Assembly: GCF_004340965.1 (NCBI RefSeq)
Contig: NZ_SLYA01000001.1
Span: 248,001 to 312,000, forward strand
DNA from: Sphingomonas sp. PP-CE-1A-559
GTDB lineage: Bacteria > Pseudomonadota > Alphaproteobacteria > Sphingomonadales > Sphingomonadaceae
DNA length: 64,000 nucleotides
Reading direction: 5' to 3'
In this document: positions 1 through 9,196 of the stretch, one piece after another
Position numbering within the stretch: the stretch's first letter is position 1
How the letters are laid out: the number at the start of each line of letters is the position of its first letter
Translations under genes and position numbers: made by a program
Notes under the pieces: model-generated
What the model was told of the DNA's origin: nothing
What the model saw: the letters and a program-made list of their open reading frames with translations, nothing else
Database searches by the model: none

Positions 1-1
1 T

Positions 2-424
2 CTCGCCGGGCACGCGGCCTGTACGGGGCGGCTTGCGACGGTGGGCGTGTGCCTGGGCGGGCATCTGGCGTACCGTGCCGCGCTAGATCCGCGCGTGCTG
101 GCGGCGGCGTGTTTTTATCCGACCGATATCCATGCGGGATCGCTCGGGCTCGGCAAGGATGACGACAGCCTCGCGCGGATGGCGGACCTGAAGGCCGAAA
201 CGCTGCTCGTCTTCGGTCGCGCCGATCCGCATGTGCCGTTTGCCGGCCGGGCACTCATCCGTGCGCGCCTGGAAGAGGTCGGTGCGCGCTATGAATGGCA
301 TGAGGTCAACGCCGCGCACGCGTTCCTGCGCGACGAGGGGCCCCGGTACGACGCGGCACTGTTCGCGCAGGCGACCGGGTGGATGTTCGCATTGTTCCAG
401 CGGGTTCTGTCTGCCTCCGACTGA
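2..424 (+). CDS. Dienelactone hydrolase family protein (3' part only)
   Basis: The reading frame is open from the window edge, so the start lies upstream. The visible 140 residues are the C-terminal half of an alpha/beta hydrolase of the dienelactone hydrolase (carboxymethylenebutenolidase) type. The G-V-C-L-G-G elbow carries a cysteine nucleophile in place of serine, the mark of this family. An Asp in G-R-A-D-P-H and a His in A-A-H-A-F complete the triad in the expected order. The substrate cannot be told from sequence; many homologues act on unknown esters or lactones. It is separated by 510 bases from the polysaccharide locus that follows and need not belong to it. Confidence 0.8.
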   Translation, partial: LAGHAACTGRLATVGVCLGGHLAYRAALDPRVLAAACFYPTDIHAGSLGLGKDDDSLARMADLKAETLLVFGRADPHVPFAGRALIRARLEEVGARYEWHEVNAAHAFLRDEGPRYDAALFAQATGWMFALFQRVLSASD

Positions 425-934
425 GGGTCCAGCGCCTTGTGTACCGGTAGCGATCGCGTGATCTCGCTATTGAACGACGGCTGTCTGACGGGTGTGCCCT
501 GATCTGACTGAGCCGTTCTCTACGACGCTTCGTCCGTAACCCGCCGACAGAAGCGATTTATGAATTTGCTACGGGATGACGATGCGCGTTCGGCGGCCAT
601 AATACTGCTCAACTCGCTGAAAAGTCGATGAGACCATCCTAGATCCCGAACCGGTAGAGCCGACCACGTAATATTGGCCTAACCGAACTATCTTGACTCG
701 TCGACCAATAGCGGTGAGATAGCGCTATCAACGGACCCGCATAGACGGGCGTGACGAGGAATGGGGATGGCTTTTAACGCTATTGATGTCGCATGCCCGT
801 CGACCAGTTGGTCGAGCCGGTGGAGTACGTCGCGCAGTACCTAGCGCCCGGCACCTGACGTTTTTCAAGCTTTCATAACAACGAGACGCTTCCTGCCGCC
901 AGTCGGACAGCGAGGTTCGAAGAGGATCCTGAAC
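425..934. other. Intergenic region and long leader before the first TonB receptor
   Basis: I see no convincing gene here; the long minus-strand frame entering it is the shadow of the receptor gene. The region is visibly lower in GC than its neighbours, as expected of a promoter region. It contains the 12-base perfect palindrome at 718-729, listed separately. A weak purine-rich ribosome binding site (AGAGGA, about 919-924) precedes the receptor ATG at 935. Confidence 0.5.
718..729. promoter_or_regulatory. Putative LacI-family operator upstream of TonB receptor 1
   Basis: GATAGCGCTATC is a perfect 12-base palindrome about 210 bases before the receptor start. Its AGCGCT core recurs at 14388-14399, 18751-18758 and 42176-42187, in each case in front of a carbohydrate gene. 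LacI/GalR-family operators are commonly palindromes centred on a CG step like this one. No lacI-type gene lies in the window, so the cognate regulator is unknown. Confidence 0.5.
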
Positions 935-3900
935 ATGACGCCTTTCAAAATGGCCCCTCGTCTTACGCGCGCAGCGCTCCTGTGTGCGACGACGATGGTA
1001 GCGCTGTCGTCGACCGTTGCGGCGGCGCAGACCATTCCGCCGACGCAGGACCCGGCACCAGCCGCGTCGCAAGGTGCCGCGCCCGCCACCGCCGGGCCGA
1101 CCGCGCCTGCCGCGTCGCCAGCCGCGGCCCTGCCGGACTCCGACCAGACCCCCGGCACGATCGATGCGGCCGATAGCGGCGACATCGTCGTCACCGGCTA
1201 TCGTTCGAGCCTCGCCAAGTCGACCAACGCCAAGCGCGCAGCGACAGGCTTCACGGATTCGATCTTCGCCGAAGACATCGGCAAGTTCCCCGACACCAAC
1301 ATCGCCGAATCCTTCAACCGCATCCCCGGCATCACCATCACGCGCGACGTGACCGGTGAAGGCACGAACGTCGCGATCCGTGGCCTCGGATCGAACTTCA
1401 CGAACGTCACGCTCAACGGCGCGACGATCGCGGTGGCGTCGTCGGGCGCGACCGATGCGCAGGGTACCGATCGCTCGGTCGATCTCAGCTTCTTCCCGAC
1501 CGACCTGTTCACCAAGCTGACCGTCAACAAGAGCTATACCGCGGACCTGCTCGAAGGCGGAGCAGCGGGTAACATCGACCTTCGTTCGGCGCGGCCGTTC
1601 GATCGCGCGACCTCGTTCCTCGCCTACAACGTACAGGGGACGAAGCAGTCGCCCGAGGACCGCATCGGTGCCCGCGGCTCGCTGATCGGTAGTTGGCGCG
1701 GTGACAAGGTCGGTATCCTCGCAGGCGTGTCCGCCCAGCGCCTGTTCACCGACACGCGCGGGTTCGAGACGATTGGCTATACCAATCCGGCGCTGTCTGC
1801 GGCGCAGTGCGGCGCTGCTTCGGGCTGCAACACGACGGGTGGCGGCAACTGGACGATCCCAGCCGTGGTGCCTGTCGGTGCCGGTGCGGGGCTGGTAGCC
1901 GGTACGCCGATCACCAGCGCGTTCCTGCTCGCGAACAACCCGGGTGCGACGATCCAGCAGATCGACAACGCATTGCTGCCGCGGCTCGGGCGTTCGACCA
2001 GCATTCGCGGTCCGCGTGACCGTATCAACGCGATCGTCAGCGCCGAGTGGCAGCCGACCGACACACTGCATTTCTACGTCGATGGCCTGTACGGCTACAA
2101 GAAGAACGACCTGACGCGCGAGAACATGGCGTGGATCGTCCGCAACGGCGCGATCATCCCGACCAACCTGACGTTCGACAAGGCCGACTGCACGATCGGC
2201 TGCGTCGTCACCGGCGGGACGTTCGCCAACGCGCAGTTCTTCAACGAATTCCGCCCGTACACCGAGACGACGAAGCTCTTCAGCATCAACCCCGGCGGCG
2301 AGTGGGAAATCTCCGACACGCTCAAGCTGAACCTGCAGGGCAATTACGCGCGCTCGACCTTCCACCGCGAGAACCCGTCGGTCGGCCTGACGACCCCGCT
2401 GGGTGTCGGCAACACCGTGACCTATTCGAACGACGGCAGCGGCATCCCGACGATCCAGAGCGCGCTGGACCTGAACGATCCGGCGAATTTCGGCTGGAAT
2501 CCCGGCAGCCGCGTCAACATCTCCGACGAACGCCGGCTCAACAAGAGCAAGGGCGCGCGCGGCGACCTGACCTGGGGCAAGCCGGCCCTCAACCTGAAGA
2601 TCGGCGGCGCGTTCGACGACGTGTCGCGCCGGATCAGCAGCAACGACAACAGCCAGGCCTACCAGAACGCGGTTTGCGGCAATAATCCCAGCGTGTTCGT
2701 CGCCTCGCCGAATTCGCAGCCGCCCTGCGAAGGCCTGAATGCGCCGGGGGTGATCCCAGCCGGCTACCCGACCTATCCGGGCTTCGGCACCGGATCGACC
2801 GCGGGCATGACCGGCCCGGTGACCTATGGTGGCTCGCTCGTTCCCAACTCGGCGGCCCCAAGCTACCTGACACCAGGGCCGGCCGGTTTCGTGACGGTCG
2901 ACTGGCCGAAGTTCGCGGCTGCGACCAACTATGACTTCTACCACGACAACTCGCCGGAAAGTGGCGCGTCCACCACGGGCGCAAGCGGCGGCGGCATTCG
3001 CGAAGTGGTGAAGTCCGCGTTCGCCACGGTGAACGGCGAGCAGGACCTTGGCGGCAACATGCTGCGGTTCAACGTCGGCGTGCGCTACGTCAACACGATC
3101 CAGACGATCACGGGTCGCGTCTCGTTGCCCGATCCGCGCAATACGACCGCGACCGGCGTCGCGTTGCCGGACGGTAGCCGCTATCCGAACCTCGTCAGCA
3201 TCGTGTCGACGCGCAACGTTTATTCGAAGTGGCTGCCCGCCGCGACCTTCGCCTACGACGTCAGCGAGCACGCGGTGGTCCGCGTCGCCGGATCGCGTAC
3301 CATGACGCGTCCCGATCCGTCGGCGCAGCTGCCGGGCGTGAACTTCGGCGCGCCGTCGGCGGATCAGGCCTCGATCGGCAACCCGGCGCTCGAGCCGTAC
3401 ATGTCGACGAACATCGATCTGGGCTTCGAATATTATACCGGCCGCGAAGGCGTGGTCAGCTTCAATGCGTTCCGCAAGTCGATCAAGGGCTTCACGAACA
3501 CCGCGATCAGCACGGTTCCGTTCTCGAACCTGTCGCAATACGGGATCACCTACGACACGCTGAACCCGACGCAGCAGATCGCGATCAACTCGCGTGGCGG
3601 CCCCGGCACCGCGCAGGTCCAGGTCACGTCGCAGGTCAACGTGGCGGACAAGCTGACCATCAACGGGCTCGAATTCCAGTGGGTCCAGCCGCTCGACTTC
3701 CTGACCAAGAATATCGGCATCACCGGGTTCGGCTTCAACGCCAATGCGACGGTCGTCGACCAGACCAGCAAGGGTGCGGCAACCGCGTTCGGCGTGGCGC
3801 CGTTCACCTACAACATCACGGGCTATTACGAAAAGCACGGCGTGATGCTGCGGGTGTCGACGACCTCGCGCGAGGGCTCGCAGAACAGCGGCGCGGCGCA

Positions 3901-4132
3901 GAACGGCATTCCGGCAGCGGCATTGTTCGGCACGGACTATACGACCTACGACTTCTCGTCGTCGTTCGACCTAGACAAGATCTTCGGTTTTGCCGGGGCG
4001 CCGCAGTTGACGGTCAACGTCGCGAACTTCACGAACGCTACGCTGCGGTCGTACTTCCAGTTCGAGAATGCGACCTTCACGCAGTACAAGCCGGGTCGTC
4101 AGTTCCTGGTCGGTCTGCGCGGGACCTTCTAG
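935..4132 (+). CDS. TonB-dependent receptor (xylan-locus receptor 1)
   Basis: Outer-membrane TonB-dependent receptor of 1065 aa. Residues 1-33 form a signal peptide ending A-A-A-Q. A low-complexity Pro/Ala linker follows, then the TonB box (D-I-V-V-T-G, near residue 85) and the plug domain (F-P-D-T-N-I-A-E-S motif, near 118). The rest is a large beta-barrel ending in G-L-R-G-T-F with the terminal Phe typical of BamA clients. Length and motifs fit the large sphingomonad/Caulobacter family that imports oligosaccharides. It lies 252 bases before GH115 in the same direction and downstream of a palindromic operator. I infer that it imports glucurono- or arabino-xylo-oligosaccharides; the exact ligand is unknown. 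ATG at 935 is chosen because the signal peptide begins there. Confidence 0.93.
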   Translation: MTPFKMAPRLTRAALLCATTMVALSSTVAAAQTIPPTQDPAPAASQGAAPATAGPTAPAASPAAALPDSDQTPGTIDAADSGDIVVTGYRSSLAKSTNAKRAATGFTDSIFAEDIGKFPDTNIAESFNRIPGITITRDVTGEGTNVAIRGLGSNFTNVTLNGATIAVASSGATDAQGTDRSVDLSFFPTDLFTKLTVNKSYTADLLEGGAAGNIDLRSARPFDRATSFLAYNVQGTKQSPEDRIGARGSLIGSWRGDKVGILAGVSAQRLFTDTRGFETIGYTNPALSAAQCGAASGCNTTGGGNWTIPAVVPVGAGAGLVAGTPITSAFLLANNPGATIQQIDNALLPRLGRSTSIRGPRDRINAIVSAEWQPTDTLHFYVDGLYGYKKNDLTRENMAWIVRNGAIIPTNLTFDKADCTIGCVVTGGTFANAQFFNEFRPYTETTKLFSINPGGEWEISDTLKLNLQGNYARSTFHRENPSVGLTTPLGVGNTVTYSNDGSGIPTIQSALDLNDPANFGWNPGSRVNISDERRLNKSKGARGDLTWGKPALNLKIGGAFDDVSRRISSNDNSQAYQNAVCGNNPSVFVASPNSQPPCEGLNAPGVIPAGYPTYPGFGTGSTAGMTGPVTYGGSLVPNSAAPSYLTPGPAGFVTVDWPKFAAATNYDFYHDNSPESGASTTGASGGGIREVVKSAFATVNGEQDLGGNMLRFNVGVRYVNTIQTITGRVSLPDPRNTTATGVALPDGSRYPNLVSIVSTRNVYSKWLPAATFAYDVSEHAVVRVAGSRTMTRPDPSAQLPGVNFGAPSADQASIGNPALEPYMSTNIDLGFEYYTGREGVVSFNAFRKSIKGFTNTAISTVPFSNLSQYGITYDTLNPTQQIAINSRGGPGTAQVQVTSQVNVADKLTINGLEFQWVQPLDFLTKNIGITGFGFNANATVVDQTSKGAATAFGVAPFTYNITGYYEKHGVMLRVSTTSREGSQNSGAAQNGIPAAALFGTDYTTYDFSSSFDLDKIFGFAGAPQLTVNVANFTNATLRSYFQFENATFTQYKPGRQFLVGLRGTF

Positions 4133-4139
4133 TAGACCA

Positions 4140-4170
4140 GACGGTGCGGTCGTGATGCGACCGCACCGTC
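4140..4170 (+). terminator. Strong hairpin after TonB receptor 1
   Basis: A perfect 13-base-pair stem (GACGGTGCGGTCG and its complement) with a 5-base loop begins 7 bases after the receptor stop. No T-run follows, so this may be a terminator lacking a U-tract or an mRNA 3'-stabilising hairpin. It would lower transcription from the receptor into GH115. Confidence 0.55.
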
Positions 4171-4384
4171 GGTATCTACCTCAAGACGTGGTCGCGACCG
4201 GGTCTACGATCGCACCTATGATCGACAAGATCGGTTCGACGATACTAGCGCAGCCGGCGAGATTTCGCAGGTAAGACCCGACGGGCGCGCGGTCGGGCTA
4301 CGGATAGCCGATGCGAGGTCCGCCAAGCGCAGTCAGCGGGTTTCACATGGGGCTGTCCGCCTGCTCACGACAGGAGAGACGACG

Positions 4385-7003
4385 ATGTCACAGGCCGTAT
4401 CACGCCGTACGCTGATGGGTGGTGCCGCATGTGGCGCTGCGCTCGCGACGCTGCCCTTGCTCGCTGTCGAGGCACATGCGACGCCCAACCCGCGGACCGC
4501 GTTTGCCTTGATCGAAAAGGGCATTCCGGCGGCAGTCATGATCGACGCCGACGCCGACAGTGCGGTCCGGCATGTCGCCAGCAATTTTGCGGCCGATTTG
4601 GAGAGGGTCAGCGGTACCGCTGCGCGCCTGACCGATGGCGCGAGCGGCGTTGTGCAGGGGCCGGCGGTTATCATTGGCGTTCTCGGCCACAGCGCCGTCA
4701 TCGATCGTCTCGTAGCGGCGGGCAAGATCGCGGCCGCCGACCTGCACGGCGAATGGGAAGCGTTTCGGCAAATCGTCGTCGACGACCCGATGCCGGGCGT
4801 GTCGCGTGCGCTAGTGATCGTCGGGTCCGACCGGCGCGGCGCGGTGTACGGTACCTACGACGTATCCGAGCGGATCGGCGTTTCGCCGTGGCACTGGTTC
4901 GCGGACGTGCCCGTCCGTCGTCGGCGCGACGTGCTGATCCCTGCCGGCTCCAGGTGCGACCAGCCCAAGGTCCGCTATCGCGGGTTCTTCATCAACGACG
5001 AGGATCCTTGCCTCAGCGGCTGGGCGAAGAAGGCGTTCGGTGGCGTGAACGCGGCGATGTACGTGCACGTCTTGGAACTGCTGCTACGGATGAAGGGCAA
5101 TTATCTGTGGCCCGCCATGTGGGGCAAGGCGTTCGCGGATGACGACCCCGCGAGCATGGTGCTGGCCGACGCGATGGGCGTGATGATGGGCAATTCGCAC
5201 CACGAGCCGATGCTGCGCGCGCAGGCCGAATGGCATCGTCACGAGGACAAGGGCGTGACCGGCGGCGCATGGGATTACGACAGGAACGGCGCCAACCTGC
5301 GGAAATTCTGGCGCGGCGGGATCGAGCGCATGATGGCGAAGGGCGGCGGCCAGCATTACGACTCCGTCGTGACCGTCGGCATGCGCGGAGACGGCGACGA
5401 GGCGATGGCCGAGGGCACCGCAACCGGGCTGCTCGAACGCGTCGTCGCCGACCAGCGCAAGATCATCGCCGACGTCACCGGCAAACCGGCGACTGAGACG
5501 CCGCAGGTCTGGGCGCTCTACAAGGAAGTGCAGGACTATTACGATCACGGCATGAAGGTGCCGGACGACGTCACGTTGCTGTTCTCGGACGATAATTGGG
5601 GCCAGATCCGTCGCCTGCCCGATCCCGCCGCACCACCGCGAAAAGGTGGGTACGGCATCTATTATCACTTCGATTACGTCGGCGGTCCGCGCAACTACAA
5701 GTGGATCAACACCAACCAGATCGAGAAGACTTGGCAGCAGATGGACCTGGCGTACCGGCGTGGTGCGGCGCAGATCTGGATCGTCAACGTCGGCGATATC
5801 AAGCCGATGGAATATCCGCTGGGGTTCTTCCTGGCGCAGGCCTGGAACCCGGATGCGATGACCCCAGCCGCGGTTGCCGACTATCCGCGCGCATGGGCGA
5901 CGGCGACGTTCGGCCCGGACCAGGCGCGCGCGATCGGCGAGATCGTTACTCAGTACAGCCAGTATGTCGCACGCCGAAAGCCCGAACTGATCGACCAGGA
6001 CAGCTTCCCGCTAGGCGGAGTCAATCCCAAGGGCCTCGATGGCGGCGAGTTCGGCGCGATGGTTGCGCAGTGGGACGCGCTGGAGGCACGGATGCTTACG
6101 GTTCGCGCCACGCTGCGGCCGGATCAGCGCGACGCCTATTACCAGTTGGTCGAGTTTCCCGTGGCAGCCGTCGCGAACCTGTACCGGATGTATTACGGCA
6201 CCGCGTGGAACCGGCTGCTGGCGTCGAAGAACGACGCCCGTGCCAATTATTTTGCCGATCAGGTCGAAACCGCTTTCCGGCGCGACGGCGAACTGACGCA
6301 GCGGTATCACGCGATCAACGGCGGCAAGTGGGACGGCATGATGGCGCAGGTCCATATGAGCTATGTTATCTGGAACGATCCCACCAAACAGACCATGCCG
6401 AGCATCGTCCGGGTCGGCGCCGATACGCCCGAGGCAAAGCGTCGGCAGCAGCCGGTCTTCGTTCCGACGCCCGCGACGCAGGCCGGTATCGTCGCCCTCG
6501 AAGCACCCGCGTTCAGTCGCGCGCGCGACGGCAAGGGGCTGCGCTGGACGACGATCCCGCATTTGGGTCGTACGGCAGGTGCAGTGATCGCGATGCCGCA
6601 GGGTCGACCGGCAACGCTGGCGAGTGACGGCGTCTGCCTGGAATACGACGTCACCGTGGCGAAGGCGGGACCGGCGACGGTGACGCTGTACCTCGTGCCG
6701 ACGCTCGACACGTTCGTTCATGACGGGTCGCGGATCGGCGTGTCGATCGACGGCGGTGCGGTTCAGATCCTGCGTGCGGTACTCGAGCCTACCGGAGGCG
6801 ATACGGACAATATTGCCAAGGCGCGCTGGGCGGATGCGGTGCGTGACAATGGCGTACGATTGTCGACAGGCCTTGGTGACGTCGCAAGCGGCCGTCATAC
6901 GATCAAGATCTGGCGGCTGGACGACAATATGGTGCTCCAGAAGCTGGTACTTGCGACCACCCCGGTACCGGTGTCCTATCTAGGTGCGGTTCCCGTCGCC
7001 TGA
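4385..7003 (+). CDS. GH115 alpha-(4-O-methyl)-glucuronidase
   Basis: A secreted enzyme of 872 aa that removes (4-O-methyl-)glucuronic acid side chains from xylan, including internal ones. Its N-terminus is Tat-like (S-R-R-T-L-M, then Ala-rich to about residue 31). The family signature block is clear: F-F-I-N-D-E-D near 202, F-G-G-V-N-A-A-M-Y near 218, and L-R-M-K-G-N-Y-L-W-P-A-M-W near 235-247. The C-terminal 180 residues look beta-rich and match the accessory region usual in GH115. Length is normal for the family. The start follows an AGGAGAG ribosome binding site. Released glucuronate would reach UxuA, encoded nearby, after isomerisation and reduction. Family assignment is firm; activity is inferred from the family. 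Confidence 0.93.
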   Translation: MSQAVSRRTLMGGAACGAALATLPLLAVEAHATPNPRTAFALIEKGIPAAVMIDADADSAVRHVASNFAADLERVSGTAARLTDGASGVVQGPAVIIGVLGHSAVIDRLVAAGKIAAADLHGEWEAFRQIVVDDPMPGVSRALVIVGSDRRGAVYGTYDVSERIGVSPWHWFADVPVRRRRDVLIPAGSRCDQPKVRYRGFFINDEDPCLSGWAKKAFGGVNAAMYVHVLELLLRMKGNYLWPAMWGKAFADDDPASMVLADAMGVMMGNSHHEPMLRAQAEWHRHEDKGVTGGAWDYDRNGANLRKFWRGGIERMMAKGGGQHYDSVVTVGMRGDGDEAMAEGTATGLLERVVADQRKIIADVTGKPATETPQVWALYKEVQDYYDHGMKVPDDVTLLFSDDNWGQIRRLPDPAAPPRKGGYGIYYHFDYVGGPRNYKWINTNQIEKTWQQMDLAYRRGAAQIWIVNVGDIKPMEYPLGFFLAQAWNPDAMTPAAVADYPRAWATATFGPDQARAIGEIVTQYSQYVARRKPELIDQDSFPLGGVNPKGLDGGEFGAMVAQWDALEARMLTVRATLRPDQRDAYYQLVEFPVAAVANLYRMYYGTAWNRLLASKNDARANYFADQVETAFRRDGELTQRYHAINGGKWDGMMAQVHMSYVIWNDPTKQTMPSIVRVGADTPEAKRRQQPVFVPTPATQAGIVALEAPAFSRARDGKGLRWTTIPHLGRTAGAVIAMPQGRPATLASDGVCLEYDVTVAKAGPATVTLYLVPTLDTFVHDGSRIGVSIDGGAVQILRAVLEPTGGDTDNIAKARWADAVRDNGVRLSTGLGDVASGRHTIKIWRLDDNMVLQKLVLATTPVPVSYLGAVPVA

Positions 7004-7108
7004 CGGAACGCGCCGCGCGCCTATCCCTTAGGGTATTCGACGATGCCAGTTTCCTTGGGAAGGGCGACGTAGTAGCATCAATACGCAGACATTAGATTGG
7101 TAAGTCCA

Positions 7109-7906
7109 GTGGCAAAGCCCGCCTCCCAGAACGCGCTGTTCGCGGTCGGAAAATACGACGCTCCCGCGAACGACCGCTTGTACCAGCGTCTGGCGCGGCG
7201 GCTGTTCGAGGAATTGGTCGCAGGCACCTACGCGATCGGCGATCGGCTGCCCGCCGAACGCGAGCTGGCGATCGACTACGGCGCCAGTCGCCCGGCGGTG
7301 CGTGAAGCCCTCATCGCGCTGGAAGTGCAGGGTTTTATCGAAGTCCGTGTCGGCTCCGGGGCGTATGTCTGCCGGCTGCCGGGGCAGGGCGAAGAGCCGG
7401 GTTTCGCGATTACCGCGTTCGAACTGACCGAAGCGCGGATCATGTTCGAGGGTGAGGCGGCAGCGCTCGCAGCGGTCCAGATCACCGATGCGGAGATCGA
7501 CCTGCTCGACGGACTGGTCGAGGCCATGACGACCGAGAATTTGCTGACCGAAGTCACCGAGATCGCCGATCGCGATTTCCACATGGCGATCGCCCAGGCG
7601 ACGCGGAATTCGGGCGTGGTTCGGACGATCGAGGATCTGTGGCATTTACGCTCGACGTCGCCCGAATGCGCGCTTCTCCATGCCAAGGCGCGCAACGCCA
7701 AAGTGCGGCCGGTCGTCGCCGAACATGCTGCAATCGTTGATGCTTTGCGCGCGCGCGACGCGGCGGCGGCGCGTGGCGCGATGCGCGCACACCTGACGTC
7801 GGTGATGGACCACCTCCTGTTCCAGACCGAAGAGATGGCAATGGAACAGGCTCGACTGGCGCTCGCGACGACTCGCCAGCGTTACGGCGGCGTTCCGACC
7901 ATTTGA
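7109..7906 (+). CDS. GntR-family (FadR subfamily) transcriptional regulator
   Basis: A regulator of about 265 aa. Residues 20-90 form a GntR winged helix-turn-helix (L-P-A-E-R-E-L-A, then S-R-P-A-V-R-E-A-L). Residues 100-240 form an all-helical FCD ligand-binding domain. This architecture is shared by UxuR, ExuR and LldR. It lies directly before uxuA, and a site matching the FadR-subfamily consensus TNGTNNNACNA sits between them (7934-7944). It is therefore likely a uronate-responsive repressor of uxuA. I chose GTG at 7109 because GGTAAG precedes it. TTG at 7097 is an alternative giving four more residues. Confidence 0.88.
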   Translation: MAKPASQNALFAVGKYDAPANDRLYQRLARRLFEELVAGTYAIGDRLPAERELAIDYGASRPAVREALIALEVQGFIEVRVGSGAYVCRLPGQGEEPGFAITAFELTEARIMFEGEAAALAAVQITDAEIDLLDGLVEAMTTENLLTEVTEIADRDFHMAIAQATRNSGVVRTIEDLWHLRSTSPECALLHAKARNAKVRPVVAEHAAIVDALRARDAAAARGAMRAHLTSVMDHLLFQTEEMAMEQARLALATTRQRYGGVPTI

Positions 7907-7933
7907 TCCATATGGTGACCAAGCGCTTATAGG

Positions 7934-7944
7934 TTGTCAGACCA
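7934..7944. promoter_or_regulatory. Putative FadR/GntR operator before uxuA
   Basis: TTGTCAGACCA fits the FadR-subfamily consensus TNGTNNNACNA exactly, 70 bases before the uxuA start. A second half-symmetric element, TGGTGACCA (TGGT-N-ACCA), lies just upstream at 7913-7921. A one-mismatch version (TGGTAAGTCCA, 7098-7108) overlaps the regulator's own start. Together these suggest control of uxuA and possibly autoregulation. The regulator assignment is inference from position. Confidence 0.4.
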
Positions 7945-8014
7945 ATTCGATCGTTGCTATCGATATTGAGAGCATGTGGCTGCACCGCCATGGAAAAACG
8001 GGGATGAGCGGCCG

Positions 8015-9187
8015 ATGAAGATGACCCAGACCATGCGCTGGTTTGGCCCGAACGACCCGGTGCCGCTCGACGCCATCCGCCAGGCCGGCGCGACCGGGAT
8101 CGTCACGGCACTGCACGAGGTCGCCAATGGCGACGTGTGGACCGTCGACGCCATCGCCGCGCGTCGCGTCATGATCGAGGACGCCGGGCTCGACTGGAAA
8201 GTGGTCGAGAGCCTGCCCGTCGTCGAGGATCTGAAGCGGCGCTCGGGCGACTGGGATCGGCTGATCGAGGCCTATGTTACCAGCCTGCGGAATCTGGCGG
8301 GGCAGGGCATCGAGGTCGTGACCTATAATTTCATGCCGTTGCTCGACTGGACGCGGACCGACCTGAGTTGGGCGTTGCCGGACGGCGCACGCGCGTTGCG
8401 GTTCGAGCTGCACGCGCTGGCCGCCTACGACATCCACATCCTGCGCCGCCCGGGCGCCAAGCAGGACTACGCAACCGATGTCGTCGCCATCGCCGCCAAG
8501 CGGTTTGCGGCGATGGACGGTGCGGCGCGTGCGACGCTGGAGCGGACGATCATCGCCGGGCTGCCGGGTAGCGAGGAGAGCTTCAGTTCGCCGCAGTTGC
8601 TCGAACAGATCGAGACCTATGCCGACATCGACGCGTCGCGGCTGCGCGAGAACCACGTCGCGTTCCTGGAGGCGGTGTGTCCAGTCGCCGAGGCGGAGGG
8701 CATCCGGCTGGTGGTGCATCCCGACGATCCGCCGTTCCCGATCTTCGGCTTGCCGCGTGTGGTGAGCACCGAGGCGGACGTCAGCGCGCTGTTCGCGGCG
8801 GTGCCGTCGGCCGCCAACGGGCTGTGTTTCTGCAGCGGATCGTTCGGTGTTCGTGCGGACAACGACCTGCCGGGGATGGTCCGGCGTCTCGGCGAGCGCA
8901 TCGGCTTCGTGCATCTGCGATCGGTGCAGCGTGAACCCGGTGGCGCGTTTCACGAGGCGGCGCATCTGGAGGGCGATGCGAACATGCCCGCGATCATGAC
9001 CGAACTGGTCGCGTTGCAGGCACGCACCGGGCGGTCGCTGCCGATGCGCCCCGATCACGGGCACCAGATGGTGGACGACCTCAACAAGCGGACCAACCCC
9101 GGCTATTCACTGATCGGGCGGTTGCGCGGGCTGGCGGAACTGCGCGGGCTGGAAACGGGTATCGCGCATGGCCGAGGCGCCGCGTAG
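8015..9187 (+). CDS. uxuA: Mannonate dehydratase
   Basis: Converts D-mannonate to 2-keto-3-deoxygluconate in glucuronate catabolism, in the cytoplasm with a divalent metal. The 390 aa match the UxuA family in length. Recognisable blocks are M-R-W-F-G-P-N-D near the N-terminus, H-E-V-A-N-G-D-V-W near 34, V-T-Y-N-F-M-P-L-L-D-W near 104, and a C-terminal P-D-H-G-H-Q-M block with metal-binding His. The ATG at 8015 is preferred: it follows GGGGATGAG and starts the conserved sequence, while an in-frame GTG at 7976 would add 13 unconserved residues. UxaC and UxuB, which supply mannonate from glucuronate, are absent from the window. Confidence 0.93.
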   Translation: MKMTQTMRWFGPNDPVPLDAIRQAGATGIVTALHEVANGDVWTVDAIAARRVMIEDAGLDWKVVESLPVVEDLKRRSGDWDRLIEAYVTSLRNLAGQGIEVVTYNFMPLLDWTRTDLSWALPDGARALRFELHALAAYDIHILRRPGAKQDYATDVVAIAAKRFAAMDGAARATLERTIIAGLPGSEESFSSPQLLEQIETYADIDASRLRENHVAFLEAVCPVAEAEGIRLVVHPDDPPFPIFGLPRVVSTEADVSALFAAVPSAANGLCFCSGSFGVRADNDLPGMVRRLGERIGFVHLRSVQREPGGAFHEAAHLEGDANMPAIMTELVALQARTGRSLPMRPDHGHQMVDDLNKRTNPGYSLIGRLRGLAELRGLETGIAHGRGAA

Positions 9188-9196
9188 GAACAGAGC

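Noticed and set aside
728..3838. 1036-codon open frame on the minus strand opposite TonB receptor 1
   Set aside because: Arg/Ala/Asp/Val-rich translation without any family motif; it is the antisense shadow usual for high-GC genes.
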